DNA of 48,344 nt from a virus, in IMG/VR virus record IMGVR_UViG_3300033149_002193, positions 1-48,344 of that record, one strand, 5' to 3'. The notes beneath the pieces were generated by a model. It saw only the letters and a program-made list of their open reading frames with translations, ran no database searches and was not told where the DNA came from. This document shows, one piece after another, positions 1 to 6,708 of this stretch; the first letter of the stretch is position 1; every line of letters starts with the position of its first letter. Position numbers and translations under genes: made by a program.

Positions 1-46
1 TAGTTGGTTTAGCACTAATCACGGAAGACTGTATGAAAAAGGTTAA
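1..46 (+). CDS. 3' end of a small ORF if the contig is circular
   Basis: Joined to the right end of the window, the frame that starts at 48289 continues through position 1 and stops at TAA 44-46. This gives a peptide of about 33 residues with a hydrophobic N-terminus. It is only meaningful if the contig is circular or permuted. No independent evidence supports it. Confidence 0.3.
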   Translation, partial: SWFSTNHGRLYEKG

Positions 47-63
47 CCACCATCCTTGGGTGG
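47..63 (+). other. Small hairpin in the leader before the first gene
   Basis: CCACC at 47-51 pairs with GGTGG at 59-63 around a 7-base loop. No T-run follows, so it is not an intrinsic terminator. The rest of 64-123 holds only the leader and the GGGGGG ribosome binding site for the next frame. Confidence 0.3.
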
Positions 64-123
64 GAGAATCTTGTTCCTACCTAAGTGTGGGCAGTTAACT
101 ATTAACTTAAAAAGGGGGGATTT

Positions 124-303
124 ATGAAACTAGTAAAGCTCTTACTTGGGGGACGAACTGGCTGATGAATATGATAAGTGCCGTCCATGTTCAAGAGGGG
201 CCAGAACATTTCCAATGGATGCTATATTTGAATGGGCAAAAATGCAAACTGACAAGTTTCATGTGTCAGAGAAGGAAGGAACAGTTCATAAGATTATTTC
301 ATA
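124..303 (+). pseudogene. Frameshifted small CxxC protein gene
   Basis: An ATG at 124 follows a strong GGGGGG ribosome binding site, but this frame stops at 163-165 after 13 codons. The +1 frame from the run of five Gs at 148-152 is open to the TAA at 301-303 and reads as a sensible protein with a CRPC motif. It ends right before the ribosome binding site of the next gene. With four Gs instead of five, the two parts would form one gene of about 59 codons. It is either a homopolymer error in the assembly or a real frameshift. Function is unknown; the CxxC pair hints at metal binding. Confidence 0.5.
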
Positions 304-313
304 AGGAGGAAAA

Positions 314-505
314 ATGTCTAGAACAAGAAGTAAGGTAATCAATCTTCAAGTCCAAGCATTGGATAAGAATACGGATGCCAAAGACCTATTCATATTCTTG
401 AAAAACTGTGGCTTTACCTTTGGAGATATTTTACGCATAAGTCATAGTCTCCAAGGATATGCTAAAAGAGAATTAACAAGGAGGACAAAATGCAAAAAGA
501 ACTAA
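314..505 (+). CDS. Small basic hypothetical protein (63 aa)
   Basis: The ATG is preceded by AAGGAGGAAAA, a near-perfect ribosome binding site. The product is 63 residues with a lysine/arginine-rich C-terminus (RRTKCKKN) and no recognisable domain. It overlaps the start of the next gene by 16 bases, which indicates translation within one operon. It belongs to the run of small early genes that phages often use to modulate the host, but nothing in this sequence identifies a role. Confidence 0.75.
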   Translation: MSRTRSKVINLQVQALDKNTDAKDLFIFLKNCGFTFGDILRISHSLQGYAKRELTRRTKCKKN

Positions 506-912
506 TACGCGACCTTAAGATAGTTACAGTTCCTTATAATGGTCAAGACTTGTTAGAATACAGTAATAAGGCCACTAGACTTGTTGAAATGTTCATGCAA
601 CTTCATATGCCTGTTACTAATATTGAAAATGGGCCACATATGGCACCTGGGAAATTCTTAGTGGTTGAGGAGAGAATGACCACATACTTTCACTTACCAC
701 TAAACTGCCAAACAACTTGTAATTTGGCAGATTATTTCACATCAGAAGATCGGCTCAATTTTTGGGAAAATACTTTTGAGGTAAACAGGTTAGTTCTTAA
801 GGAGTGTTATAATCCTGATATAATTGGAAGGTTGGCACTGTCTTATAATGTTTATATAGGTGAAAGTGCTGACTTTATTATCGAAGTAGGATGGGAGGTA
901 GTAAGTGGCTAA
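490..912 (+). CDS. Hypothetical early protein (140 aa)
   Basis: The start follows AAGGAGGACAAA. The 140-residue product is soluble and slightly acidic, with no motif I recognise. Its 3' end overlaps the GTG start of the small membrane protein that follows, so the two are probably translationally coupled. It sits in the early operon with other unknown genes. Confidence 0.75.
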   Translation: MQKELIRDLKIVTVPYNGQDLLEYSNKATRLVEMFMQLHMPVTNIENGPHMAPGKFLVVEERMTTYFHLPLNCQTTCNLADYFTSEDRLNFWENTFEVNRLVLKECYNPDIIGRLALSYNVYIGESADFIIEVGWEVVSG

Positions 913-1039
913 CTTTATCACAGGTATTTTCTTTATCTCTGGTCTAATCTTAACAGGTAATGAGAGTGATCACCTCTGGGTAAACCTTATAGGAGTCACT
1001 CTTCTAGGACTTTCAACATTAATTGCAAAGAGGGGATAA
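905..1039 (+). CDS. Small two-helix membrane protein (44 aa)
   Basis: A GTG start at 905 lies 4-5 bases after GGGAGGTA and overlaps the end of the upstream gene. The 44-residue product has two hydrophobic stretches, roughly residues 3-17 and 25-41. A short polar turn (GNESDH) separates them and the C-terminus is positively charged (AKRG). This pattern is a two-segment inner-membrane hairpin. Candidate roles are superinfection exclusion, host membrane modulation or a holin-like function. None can be assigned, and its place among early genes argues against a holin. Confidence 0.65.
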   Translation: MANFITGIFFISGLILTGNESDHLWVNLIGVTLLGLSTLIAKRG

Positions 1040-1044
1040 CAACT

Positions 1045-1275
1045 ATGATGAATTATAGAAATTTGCAGGGGGTTGGTAAGGGCCTTAGTATTCAGCATAA
1101 AACTATTGTATCAGTATCTTTATGTAACTGGTATGATAATGGGAAATTAGATACGGATTACATAGATTATATCTCAATCTATTATGATCACACTGGCACT
1201 GTTAAATACTTCAAAACCAAAGCAGACTTAATCGAATACCTTACCCGTCAAAAGATCCTTTTTTACAAATTCTAA
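1045..1275 (+). CDS. Hypothetical protein (76 aa)
   Basis: There are two ATGs in a row at 1045 and 1048. GAGGGGAT, at the end of the previous gene, can serve as ribosome binding site. The 76-residue product is rich in tyrosine and aspartate in the middle (DYIDYISIYYDH) and ends with a hydrophobic or basic tail. No family was recognised. It is followed at a short distance by the next gene of the same operon. Confidence 0.65.
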   Translation: MMNYRNLQGVGKGLSIQHKTIVSVSLCNWYDNGKLDTDYIDYISIYYDHTGTVKYFKTKADLIEYLTRQKILFYKF

Positions 1276-1293
1276 CTAACAGGAGGACCAAAC

Positions 1294-1560
1294 ATGGCCC
1301 CACGCAAACTTGACTCATCCTTGCTTAACTGTAACACTGAAGTTCACCGCTTCTTTGATTGCCCCAAGTATGACGAATGTCTAATGTTTGCCTGTAAGAG
1401 AAATTGGAGAAGTTTCACCTGTCTGAATTGTCGCAGGTATATCAAACCTGAGGATCATAAGCCGATTGATCCAGATAACTCGAACCTTAATTATGACGAC
1501 ATGGACAGGCTTCCAACTCATTGCTCAATAGGGAGGATCAGTAATGCCATTCACTTCTAA
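1294..1560 (+). CDS. Cysteine-rich zinc-ribbon-like protein (88 aa)
   Basis: The start follows AACAGGAGGACC. The product contains CPKYDEC (about residues 23-29), a further Cys near residue 34, and CLNC near residues 43-46, all within 25 residues. This spacing suggests one or two zinc-binding sites. Such small zinc proteins in phage early regions are often nucleic-acid-binding or host-transcription modulators, but that is inference. The 3' end overlaps the next gene by 17 bases. Confidence 0.7.
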   Translation: MAPRKLDSSLLNCNTEVHRFFDCPKYDECLMFACKRNWRSFTCLNCRRYIKPEDHKPIDPDNSNLNYDDMDRLPTHCSIGRISNAIHF

Positions 1561-1867
1561 GATCAAAGAAGCTAAGGAGAAATTAAGAAAGGCTAATCAC
1601 ACTTACCTTAATGCAAGTCAGATTGCTCTACTTGCTGATCATCAAAGAGATAAGGCACAGAAGGAGGTTAATGAACTTAACAGAAAACAGTTTGAGGCGA
1701 CTAAAGGGGTCACAGTCTGTCCAGCGGTGAAAAGGGGAGAAAATAAGAAAGTAAGAAAACCTAATAAACCAACATCTCCATCAACTCCCGACGCCATGGT
1801 TGCTGAGCTTCAAAAGTGGGATAAGGATAAACTTGATAAACTTAAGAATCTTCTTAAAGTAGGTTAA
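1544..1867 (+). CDS. Lysine-rich helical protein (107 aa)
   Basis: The start follows AGGGAGGATCAGTA inside the previous gene. The product is strongly basic and mostly helical. An N-terminal coiled-coil-like segment (about residues 5-50) leads to a low-complexity linker rich in Pro, Ser and Thr and a C-terminal helix ending in KLKNLLKVG. It may bind nucleic acid or a partner protein. No family was recognised. Confidence 0.7.
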   Translation: MPFTSKIKEAKEKLRKANHTYLNASQIALLADHQRDKAQKEVNELNRKQFEATKGVTVCPAVKRGENKKVRKPNKPTSPSTPDAMVAELQKWDKDKLDKLKNLLKVG

Positions 1868-1875
1868 TGTCTGAA

Positions 1876-1906
1876 CCTAGGTATCATCTTAAGTGATGGT
1901 ACCTGG
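1876..1906 (+). other. Stable mRNA hairpin between two early genes
   Basis: AGGTA (1879-1883) pairs with TACCT (1900-1904). An outer CC/GG pair and an inner CATC/GATG stem (1885-1888 with 1895-1898) extend this to about 12 pairs with a 6-base loop. No T-run follows, so it is not an intrinsic terminator. It lies about 40 bases before the start of the 1947 gene and may act in mRNA processing or stability. Confidence 0.45.
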
Positions 1907-1946
1907 AGTTGAGTTATTAACTGTTAAAAAGAAAGGAGGATCAAAG

Positions 1947-2294
1947 ATGGGCACAGCTAAGGCATTAGCTAACTTTCAGTTCACCACCTTACAGCCGGAA
2001 GGTTTTGAGTGGGAGACAGGTCAAGGTAAGTGGATTGCCCTTAGTGAAATGCACACTGCTTATATGTTTAATACGATGAAGAAACTTTTTAACCATCTTT
2101 CAAAAGTAACACTGCTTGAGCCAGTAGATTATACAGTTAAGTATAAGAATATTTTGGGGATTGATCCTGGAAGTAATCCTCTTTGGTATATTGAGAGAAT
2201 TATCCTCTTCATCCTTGAGATTGAAAAACGAGAAGATTTACCTGAGAAGTATATTGAACCTTATCAGAAGATTATAAGACAACTCTTAACGTAA
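1947..2294 (+). CDS. Hypothetical early protein (115 aa)
   Basis: I place the start at 1947, because AAAGGAGGATCAAAG stands just before it. An upstream in-frame ATG at 1893 has no ribosome binding site and lies in the hairpin region. The product is 115 residues, soluble and mostly helical, with aromatic-rich segments. No domain was recognised. The first copy of the dispersed palindrome follows about 10 bases after its stop codon. Confidence 0.7.
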   Translation: MGTAKALANFQFTTLQPEGFEWETGQGKWIALSEMHTAYMFNTMKKLFNHLSKVTLLEPVDYTVKYKNILGIDPGSNPLWYIERIILFILEIEKREDLPEKYIEPYQKIIRQLLT

Positions 2295-2303
2295 TAAGTA
2301 AAA

Positions 2304-2336
2304 GGTTGCTACGTTCAAAAAATGATAATAGCAACC
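2304..2336. repeat. Dispersed palindrome, copy 1
   Basis: GGTTGCTA at 2304 and TAGCAACC at its right end flank the core TTCAAAAAATGA. It lies directly 5' of the ribosome binding site of the next gene. Family description is in the findings. Confidence 0.85.
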
Positions 2337-2351
2337 GAAAGGAAACTTAAA

Positions 2352-2612
2352 ATGGAAAAGTTAGAAATATCTAGAAAAGAGTTGCTACGTTCAAAAAATA
2401 TCGATAGCAACCAATCACCTCTGGCCCTTAAAAACCTTACCATCAAAATGCTTGACCAGAAGCATAAAGGCACAAAAGTTTACTTTATATATACTGGCTA
2501 CAAAGAGAAGTATTTCGTCCTAACTATCAGAAAGGTTAACTTCAACCTGGACATTCGTAACTTAGAGGTAATCTGTTCGATGTATCAACTTAAAAAGGAG
2601 AACTTTAAGTAA
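2352..2612 (+). CDS. Small protein carrying an in-frame palindrome copy (86 aa)
   Basis: The ATG at 2352 follows GAAAGGAAAC; an upstream in-frame ATG at 2322 lies inside the palindrome and is less likely. The 86-residue product is basic with a beta-rich C-terminal half. Palindrome copy 2 (2381-2411) is read in frame as LLRSKNIDS near residues 11-19. The same peptide type appears in the 43554-43760 protein. The inserted segment may be a tolerated linker near the N-terminus. Function is unknown. The stop overlaps the upstream ATG of the HNH frame that follows. Confidence 0.65.
   Translation: MEKLEISRKELLRSKNIDSNQSPLALKNLTIKMLDQKHKGTKVYFIYTGYKEKYFVLTIRKVNFNLDIRNLEVICSMYQLKKENFK
2381..2411. repeat. 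Dispersed palindrome, copy 2 (coding)
   Basis: GTTGCTACGTTC and ATAGCAAC flank an A-rich centre. This copy lies inside the 2352-2612 coding sequence, in frame. Confidence 0.85.
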
Positions 2613-2653
2613 TGAAGATGAATGACTCGCATAGGTTTTGAAGTAAGGTAGAC

Positions 2654-3013
2654 GTGAAGGAAGATGATGACTGTTGGGAGTGGCAGGGTGATAAGAATGC
2701 TGGAGGTTATGGGCGCTTTAGCTTACATGGGAAAAAGGTTTTGGCACATAGATTTGCCTTATTAGGATATGATGTACTTCTTCCTAAGCAACTTCTAGGT
2801 TTTAATAAGTTGGTCTGTCACAAGTGTGATAATCCTGCATGTTGTAACCCTAACCACCTTTACAGAGGAACACAAACTGATAACATGAAAGATCGTTTTG
2901 AAAGGAGTAATGATAAAATATCAATTAAAGTAAGGGGCATTAGAGATTTTAAAAAGTCTATAGAAATTTCTTGGGATATTGAAAACTTTTTGGATGGGAC
3001 TGATATTTCATAA
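2654..3013 (+). CDS. HNH endonuclease, possibly interrupted by a TGA
   Basis: Residues include CWEW and GGYGRF near the N-terminus, then LVCHKCDNPACCNPNHL with paired cysteines and histidines. This is the zinc-bound HNH fold of phage homing-type endonucleases. The GTG start at 2654 has only a weak AAGG site. An ATG at 2612, overlapping the previous stop and preceded by AAGGAG, is in the same frame. That frame reads MKMNDSHRF, then TGA (2639-2641), then SKVDVKEDDD. Related proteins usually have RFWSKV here, so the TGA stands where Trp (TGG) is expected. Either the gene is truncated to the GTG start or it carries a nonsense mutation. Confidence 0.7.
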   Translation: MKEDDDCWEWQGDKNAGGYGRFSLHGKKVLAHRFALLGYDVLLPKQLLGFNKLVCHKCDNPACCNPNHLYRGTQTDNMKDRFERSNDKISIKVRGIRDFKKSIEISWDIENFLDGTDIS

Positions 3014-3029
3014 CATGCTAATTTTTTGA

Positions 3030-3057
3030 TTGCAATTATTTTCAAATCATGTATACT
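3030..3057 (+). promoter_or_regulatory. Sigma-70-type promoter for the 3155 gene
   Basis: TTGCAA (3030-3035), a 16-base spacer and TATACT (3052-3057) form a good host-type promoter. The leader of about 95 bases to the ATG contains a GGGC/GCCC hairpin. Together with the terminator at 3672-3713 this makes the next gene a separate transcription unit. Confidence 0.65.
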
Positions 3058-3154
3058 GGTTACATAAACGGTCGGAAATGGCCAAATGAATAATCAAACG
3101 AACAACCCAAACCGGGCCTAATGCCCACCAACTAACCCTTATAAGGAGAAAATC

Positions 3155-3553
3155 ATGTCAAAAGAACTCATTACCGCACGTTACACTGTTAAGGACGCAG
3201 AAGGCAATGTGGAAAAGGACGCCGAGGGTAAGGCGGTTTATGCAGAATGTCAGGCTGAGTTTGACTTTGGAGACAACCTGTCTGACTTGACCGCAAAATG
3301 TGGCGAAGATGTCGTTCGTACGAACGCTATCGCCAACATGAAGGTTTCTCTCCAGTCTCGTATTCGTGCCCTGCATAAGGCCGGCCTTGACCAATCCACC
3401 CTTCAGGGCCAGATTGATCAGTGGGTACCTGGCGTCATTGCTCAGAAGGTTGCAGTTGATCCGATCGCGGCCACCATGAGTCAGTTTGCTAACTGGCCGA
3501 AAGAAAAACAGCAAGAATTCCTGGCCAAATTGCAAGGTGGTTCTGCCGAGTAA
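3155..3553 (+). CDS. Probable abundant early protein (132 aa)
   Basis: The start follows ATAAGGAGAAAATC. The 132-residue product opens with a beta-rich part (residues 5-40) leading to FDFGDNLSDL, then a helical part with EDVVRTNAIANMKVSLQSRIRAL. This FDFG-then-helix layout recurs in small phage proteins whose function I cannot state. The protein at 46087 shows a similar order (IDFEGITVGQL, then KDLVIRRQAVERKL). The gene has its own promoter and terminator and is richer in G and C at third codon positions than its neighbours. Those traits suggest strong expression. A nucleic-acid-binding role is possible but not shown. Confidence 0.75.
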   Translation: MSKELITARYTVKDAEGNVEKDAEGKAVYAECQAEFDFGDNLSDLTAKCGEDVVRTNAIANMKVSLQSRIRALHKAGLDQSTLQGQIDQWVPGVIAQKVAVDPIAATMSQFANWPKEKQQEFLAKLQGGSAE

Positions 3554-3671
3554 AACTTCAACTGTCGGGAAGATTTTATGATTTTAAAAACTTGGCATAC
3601 TGTGAGTCTGGCCAGTATCTAAGCTAAGAATAAGATAACATAAACTACCGATTGATGATGATGAAGAGTCT

Positions 3672-3713
3672 AGTCGGAAGGGAGATTACACGCTAATTCC
3701 TTCCGACTTTTTT
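3672..3713 (+). terminator. Intrinsic terminator after the 3155 gene
   Basis: GTCGGAAGG (3673-3681) pairs perfectly with CCTTCCGAC (3699-3707) and is followed by six Ts. The stretch 3554-3671 shows no coding potential that I can support. Confidence 0.9.
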
Positions 3714-3744
3714 AGGGTATTAAATGTAAAAAGTTATAGAAATT

Positions 3745-3852
3745 GAGCAAGCAAGTAGTGGTAAACTACAACGGATTATATAATAAACCCACTGAACGAT
3801 TACGTTCTTAAGAACCCGTTATTATTTATAGGATCGAACCCTATCTTGCTCA
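3745..3852 (+). tRNA. tRNA-like element with a 34-base anticodon-loop insertion
   Basis: A 7-bp acceptor stem is perfect (GAGCAAG 3745-3751 with CTTGCTC 3845-3851; discriminator A at 3852). The D-arm is GTAG/CTAC with loop TGGTAAA. The T-arm is ATAGG/CCTAT (3828-3832 with 3840-3844) with loop ATCGAAC. The anticodon stem is AACGG/CCGTT (3770-3774 with 3816-3820). The loop between is 41 bases, which is the normal 7 plus 34. If the extra bases lie after position 37, the loop reads A-T-TAT-A, giving anticodon UAU (Ile, codon AUA) with U33 and A37 in place. Oddities are C instead of U8 and A instead of U54. No CCA is encoded. It may be an unusual tRNA, a decayed one, or another tRNA-like RNA. Confidence 0.45.
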
Positions 3853-3892
3853 AATAAATAAAATTAATTAAGCCCATAAGGAGATAAGGATT

Positions 3893-4873
3893 ATGGCTAC
3901 TCGTAAAAATTTTATGTTTTGCTATCCCTTCAGTGAAAAACGTCTCAAGAAAAACGGTTTTCCAGTTTTATGTCAGCCTAAATTAGATGGTGAACGCACT
4001 GGTAATATTTATGACATTAACAGTGTTAAGTTAGAATCATCATCAGGCGAAATTATCAACTCAGTTCCCCACATTAATGAATTTCTTGAAGCATATAAGC
4101 CAAAAGGTCAGACCCTTCCCCCTTTAGACGGTGAACTCTATGTCCATGGTTGGACATGGGAAGATATTCATGGAGTAGTTTCCCGAACAGTTAATTTCCA
4201 TCCTAGGTTTAAGGAGATGGAATTTCATATTTTTGACCTTCGATATTTGGAAATGTTTGGTGGGCAGGCAGATAGGTTAACAGGTCTTTGGCACTTTTTA
4301 GATACTCTTCCTAAAGATGGCCCCATTAAGCGTGTTCGTACTGATATTGCTTTTAGTTTTGAGGATGTCTGGAAGTTTTATAATGAGTATGTTGAGCTTG
4401 GGTATGAGGGTATTGTAACTAGAGCCATTAACAATCAGTATCTTGACCGACGCTCAACCCAAGTAATGAAGTTTAAGCCGAAAAAGGATGACTGGTATGA
4501 TGTGATTGGTGTTGAAGAGGAGTATGGCTTTATTATGTCCCTTGGAATGGTAATGGATGTGATTGAGACCTCTTCAAAATTTACTGGTATTGATCCTTAC
4601 AGACTAAAAGCAGCACAACTTAGAGATTTAGATCCTCTTTTTAAGGCTCAAGAGCCGAAAGGGCGTCTTGGTTCAATCATTTGTAAGGGTTCAACAGGTG
4701 ATATTTTCTCAGTATATTCAGGAATGAGTGATAATATTAGAGAAAAATACTGGAACGTTGATATTACTGGTTGGCTTCTCCATGTTAAATATCAGCATAT
4801 TACACCTGGTAAAGGGATTCCTCTTTTTCCTGTTTTTATGGAGTTAGTTAATCCTGACATTATGATGAGATAG
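3893..4873 (+). CDS. ATP-dependent DNA ligase
   Basis: The product (326 aa) carries the nucleotidyltransferase motif QPKLDGER with the adenylated lysine at residue 30. It also has an FHIFDLR segment (motif III), EGIVTR (motif IV) and MKFKPK (motif V). It joins nicks in duplex DNA during replication and recombination through a ligase-AMP intermediate. The length fits small phage and viral ligases with a catalytic core plus a short C-terminal OB-type domain. The start follows CATAAGGAGATAAGGATT. It lies just downstream of the tRNA-like element and opens the replication and recombination gene run. Confidence 0.9.
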   Translation: MATRKNFMFCYPFSEKRLKKNGFPVLCQPKLDGERTGNIYDINSVKLESSSGEIINSVPHINEFLEAYKPKGQTLPPLDGELYVHGWTWEDIHGVVSRTVNFHPRFKEMEFHIFDLRYLEMFGGQADRLTGLWHFLDTLPKDGPIKRVRTDIAFSFEDVWKFYNEYVELGYEGIVTRAINNQYLDRRSTQVMKFKPKKDDWYDVIGVEEEYGFIMSLGMVMDVIETSSKFTGIDPYRLKAAQLRDLDPLFKAQEPKGRLGSIICKGSTGDIFSVYSGMSDNIREKYWNVDITGWLLHVKYQHITPGKGIPLFPVFMELVNPDIMMR

Positions 4874-4889
4874 TATTGGAGGCAATTAA

Positions 4890-5102
4890 ATGATCTTTAA
4901 ATTTTTTGATAGATTAACGAAAAGAAGATATGAAGTTATGTTTAATAGAGGCTATGATTGGGCAGCGGGACAATTGATAAGGGGGAGAACAATATCATAT
5001 ATTAGGATGTTTCAAAAAACAGCTTATGATTTTCAGTCAAATTCTATTTTTGATGATGGTGCAGAACAGGCCATTTATGATTTTAAAAGTTTAATAAAAT
5101 AA
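4890..5102 (+). CDS. Hypothetical protein (70 aa)
   Basis: The start follows TTGGAGGCAATTAA. The 70-residue product is basic in its first half and acidic in its second and contains several aromatic residues. No family was recognised. Palindrome copy 3 begins two bases after its stop codon. Confidence 0.65.
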   Translation: MIFKFFDRLTKRRYEVMFNRGYDWAAGQLIRGRTISYIRMFQKTAYDFQSNSIFDDGAEQAIYDFKSLIK

Positions 5103-5103
5103 C

Positions 5104-5128
5104 GCTACGTTCAAAAATTGAAGGAAGC
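5104..5128. repeat. Dispersed palindrome, copy 3
   Basis: GCTACGTTC on the left and GAAGGAAGC on the right flank an AAAAAT centre. It stands just before the AAAGGAG ribosome binding site of the small gene at 5155. Confidence 0.8.
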
Positions 5129-5154
5129 AATCCCAAACGAAAGGAGATTTTTAA

Positions 5155-5310
5155 ATGGATATTAAGTCAATACAAGAATTTATCAGGTATACTACTTCAA
5201 AGATTCAAAAGTTAAACCGCGCTACTACAATAAATTCTTCGCCGGACTACTTCATTTCAAAAAGTTATCGGCGCGGTAACTTCAAGCAGAATCAGCGAAA
5301 AGGTTTCTAA
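5155..5310 (+). CDS. Small basic protein (51 aa)
   Basis: The ATG at 5155 follows AAAGGAGATTTTTAA, and the frame runs 51 codons to TAA at 5308-5310. The product is strongly basic with a C-terminus rich in Arg, Lys, Asn and Gln (SYRRGNF, then QNQRKGF). It may bind nucleic acid; no family was recognised. It fills what would otherwise be a gap between the 4890 and 5352 genes. Confidence 0.6.
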   Translation: MDIKSIQEFIRYTTSKIQKLNRATTINSSPDYFISKSYRRGNFKQNQRKGF

Positions 5311-5351
5311 AGGGGTTAAATCCATAAATGAAAGGAGGTGAGATATCTAAT

Positions 5352-5732
5352 ATGAAAAGAAACGTATATATAATCAATAAGGGCTGCCATGATTACATTA
5401 AGGCAGAAAGTTTTGGTAACATTATCTTTTTAACCATTGGAAGTTTTAACATCTTATCGACTGGTAAGATGTATCGTAAGTTTACAAAAGCACTTGAAGG
5501 TTCTCATAAGGATGATCTAATTCTCCCAACTGGATTAAGTATCATGGGAAGTATCGCCTGTTCGATTTTCGCAGTTAAACATGGGAGAATTAATCTTCTT
5601 ATTTATTACACCAGAAATGGGAGAGGAATAGGAACTTATAAGGAAAGAACCATCATGCTTGAAGATCTTAATGGTGAAAATGTAAAGGGGGGTATAGATG
5701 GATGTCTTAGCGAACAGAACTTATCCAGTTGA
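5352..5732 (+). CDS. Hypothetical protein (126 aa)
   Basis: I place the start at 5352, 11 bases after AAAGGAGGTGAG; an upstream ATG at 5328 overlaps that ribosome binding site and is unlikely. The 126-residue product alternates beta strands and turns and has no motif I recognise. It overlaps the nuclease gene that follows by 35 bases, so the two are probably coupled in translation. Confidence 0.65.
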   Translation: MKRNVYIINKGCHDYIKAESFGNIIFLTIGSFNILSTGKMYRKFTKALEGSHKDDLILPTGLSIMGSIACSIFAVKHGRINLLIYYTRNGRGIGTYKERTIMLEDLNGENVKGGIDGCLSEQNLSS

Positions 5733-6708
5733 TACACATGAAACTTGGAATGTAGTTGATTCGACAAAGTTGCAATGTTTTAAGGATTGTCCCAGGAGAT
5801 ATTTTTATGAGTATGTTCTTGGCTGGCGGCCTGATAGACCTAACAATCACCTCCATTTCGGATCTGCAGTCCACATAGCAATGGAACACATTCTCCTCAA
5901 TGGCTATGGAACAGGATCAGTTAGTGATGCCTTTATGAAATTCTACCATTATTACCGGACAGTTTTCGGTGAAGAGACAGATGATATCTTCATGCCCAAA
6001 AACCCGGACCGTTTCCTTCTCATGCTCAGTGAGTATGTCACTCGTTATGCAAATGATTTGAGTAAGTATGAAGTAGTAGTTCTTAATGGCGATCCTTTGG
6101 TTGAAATCAGTGGGGTGGTGTCAGTTGATGGTTATTACAACCTTTACTTTAAGATGGACTCAGTACTTCGACGCCTCAGTGATGGGAAAATCTTCTCACT
6201 TGAACATAAGACAAAGGGCGGTTATTTCAGTAATCAGTGGAGAATGGAGTTTCCTTTAGGTACTCAGGTTGGTACTTATACTCACGCTCTTTATTGTATC
6301 TTCAACCCTGATGAAGTTCTTGGCGTAACTATTAATGGGATGAGTTTTAAGAAGACCAAGAAACCATCATTCGAGTTTGAACGTCTTCCTATCCGTAAAA
6401 CTCGTGAGCAGATGCAAGCATGGCAAGTCCACACTGTTTCATGGCTTAGATGGATGGAGAAAGAGTTTTATAATCTGGAATGCTCTTCGGAAGATGAAGA
6501 TGTTCTCAGCGCCTTTCCAATGAATGAGAGATCTTGTAATAAGTATTTTGGATGCCCCTATCATGACTTCTGTCTGGCTTGGCCGAATCCTCTTAAGCAA
6601 AGTTATGAACCTCCTATGGGCTTCATAGTAGATCGATGGGACCCAAGAAGTGATGATGATGAGCATTTGAATTTTAATCTTTCATTGGGAGAAAAAAGTG
6701 ATGGCTAG
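5698..6708 (+). CDS. PD-(D/E)XK nuclease, Cas4/RecB-like with Fe-S-type cysteines
   Basis: The 336-residue product has LQCFKDCPRRYFYEY near the N-terminus (about residues 23-37). The nuclease core follows as HFGSAVHIAMEH and then IFSLEHKTKG, where E and K would be catalytic. A C-terminal SCNKYFGCPYHDFC segment supplies three further cysteines. A Cys before the core and three after it is the arrangement that holds a 4Fe-4S cluster in Cas4 and AddB nucleases. The likely role is a 5'-end-resecting exonuclease feeding the Sak4-like ATPase encoded two genes downstream. The start follows AAAGGGGGGTATAG. Confidence 0.85.
   Translation: MDVLANRTYPVDTHETWNVVDSTKLQCFKDCPRRYFYEYVLGWRPDRPNNHLHFGSAVHIAMEHILLNGYGTGSVSDAFMKFYHYYRTVFGEETDDIFMPKNPDRFLLMLSEYVTRYANDLSKYEVVVLNGDPLVEISGVVSVDGYYNLYFKMDSVLRRLSDGKIFSLEHKTKGGYFSNQWRMEFPLGTQVGTYTHALYCIFNPDEVLGVTINGMSFKKTKKPSFEFERLPIRKTREQMQAWQVHTVSWLRWMEKEFYNLECSSEDEDVLSAFPMNERSCNKYFGCPYHDFCLAWPNPLKQSYEPPMGFIVDRWDPRSDDDEHLNFNLSLGEKSDG

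Noticed and set aside
2612-2656. Genome-wide recoding of TGA as Trp
   Set aside because: Several genes end in TGA with an overlapping ATG of the next gene (for example at 12007 and 43757), so TGA works as a stop in this genome.
3775-3815. Archaeal-type intron in the tRNA-like element
   Set aside because: No bulge-helix-bulge pairing is visible at the proposed junctions, and all other features point to a bacterial phage. The insertion is reported without a splicing claim.
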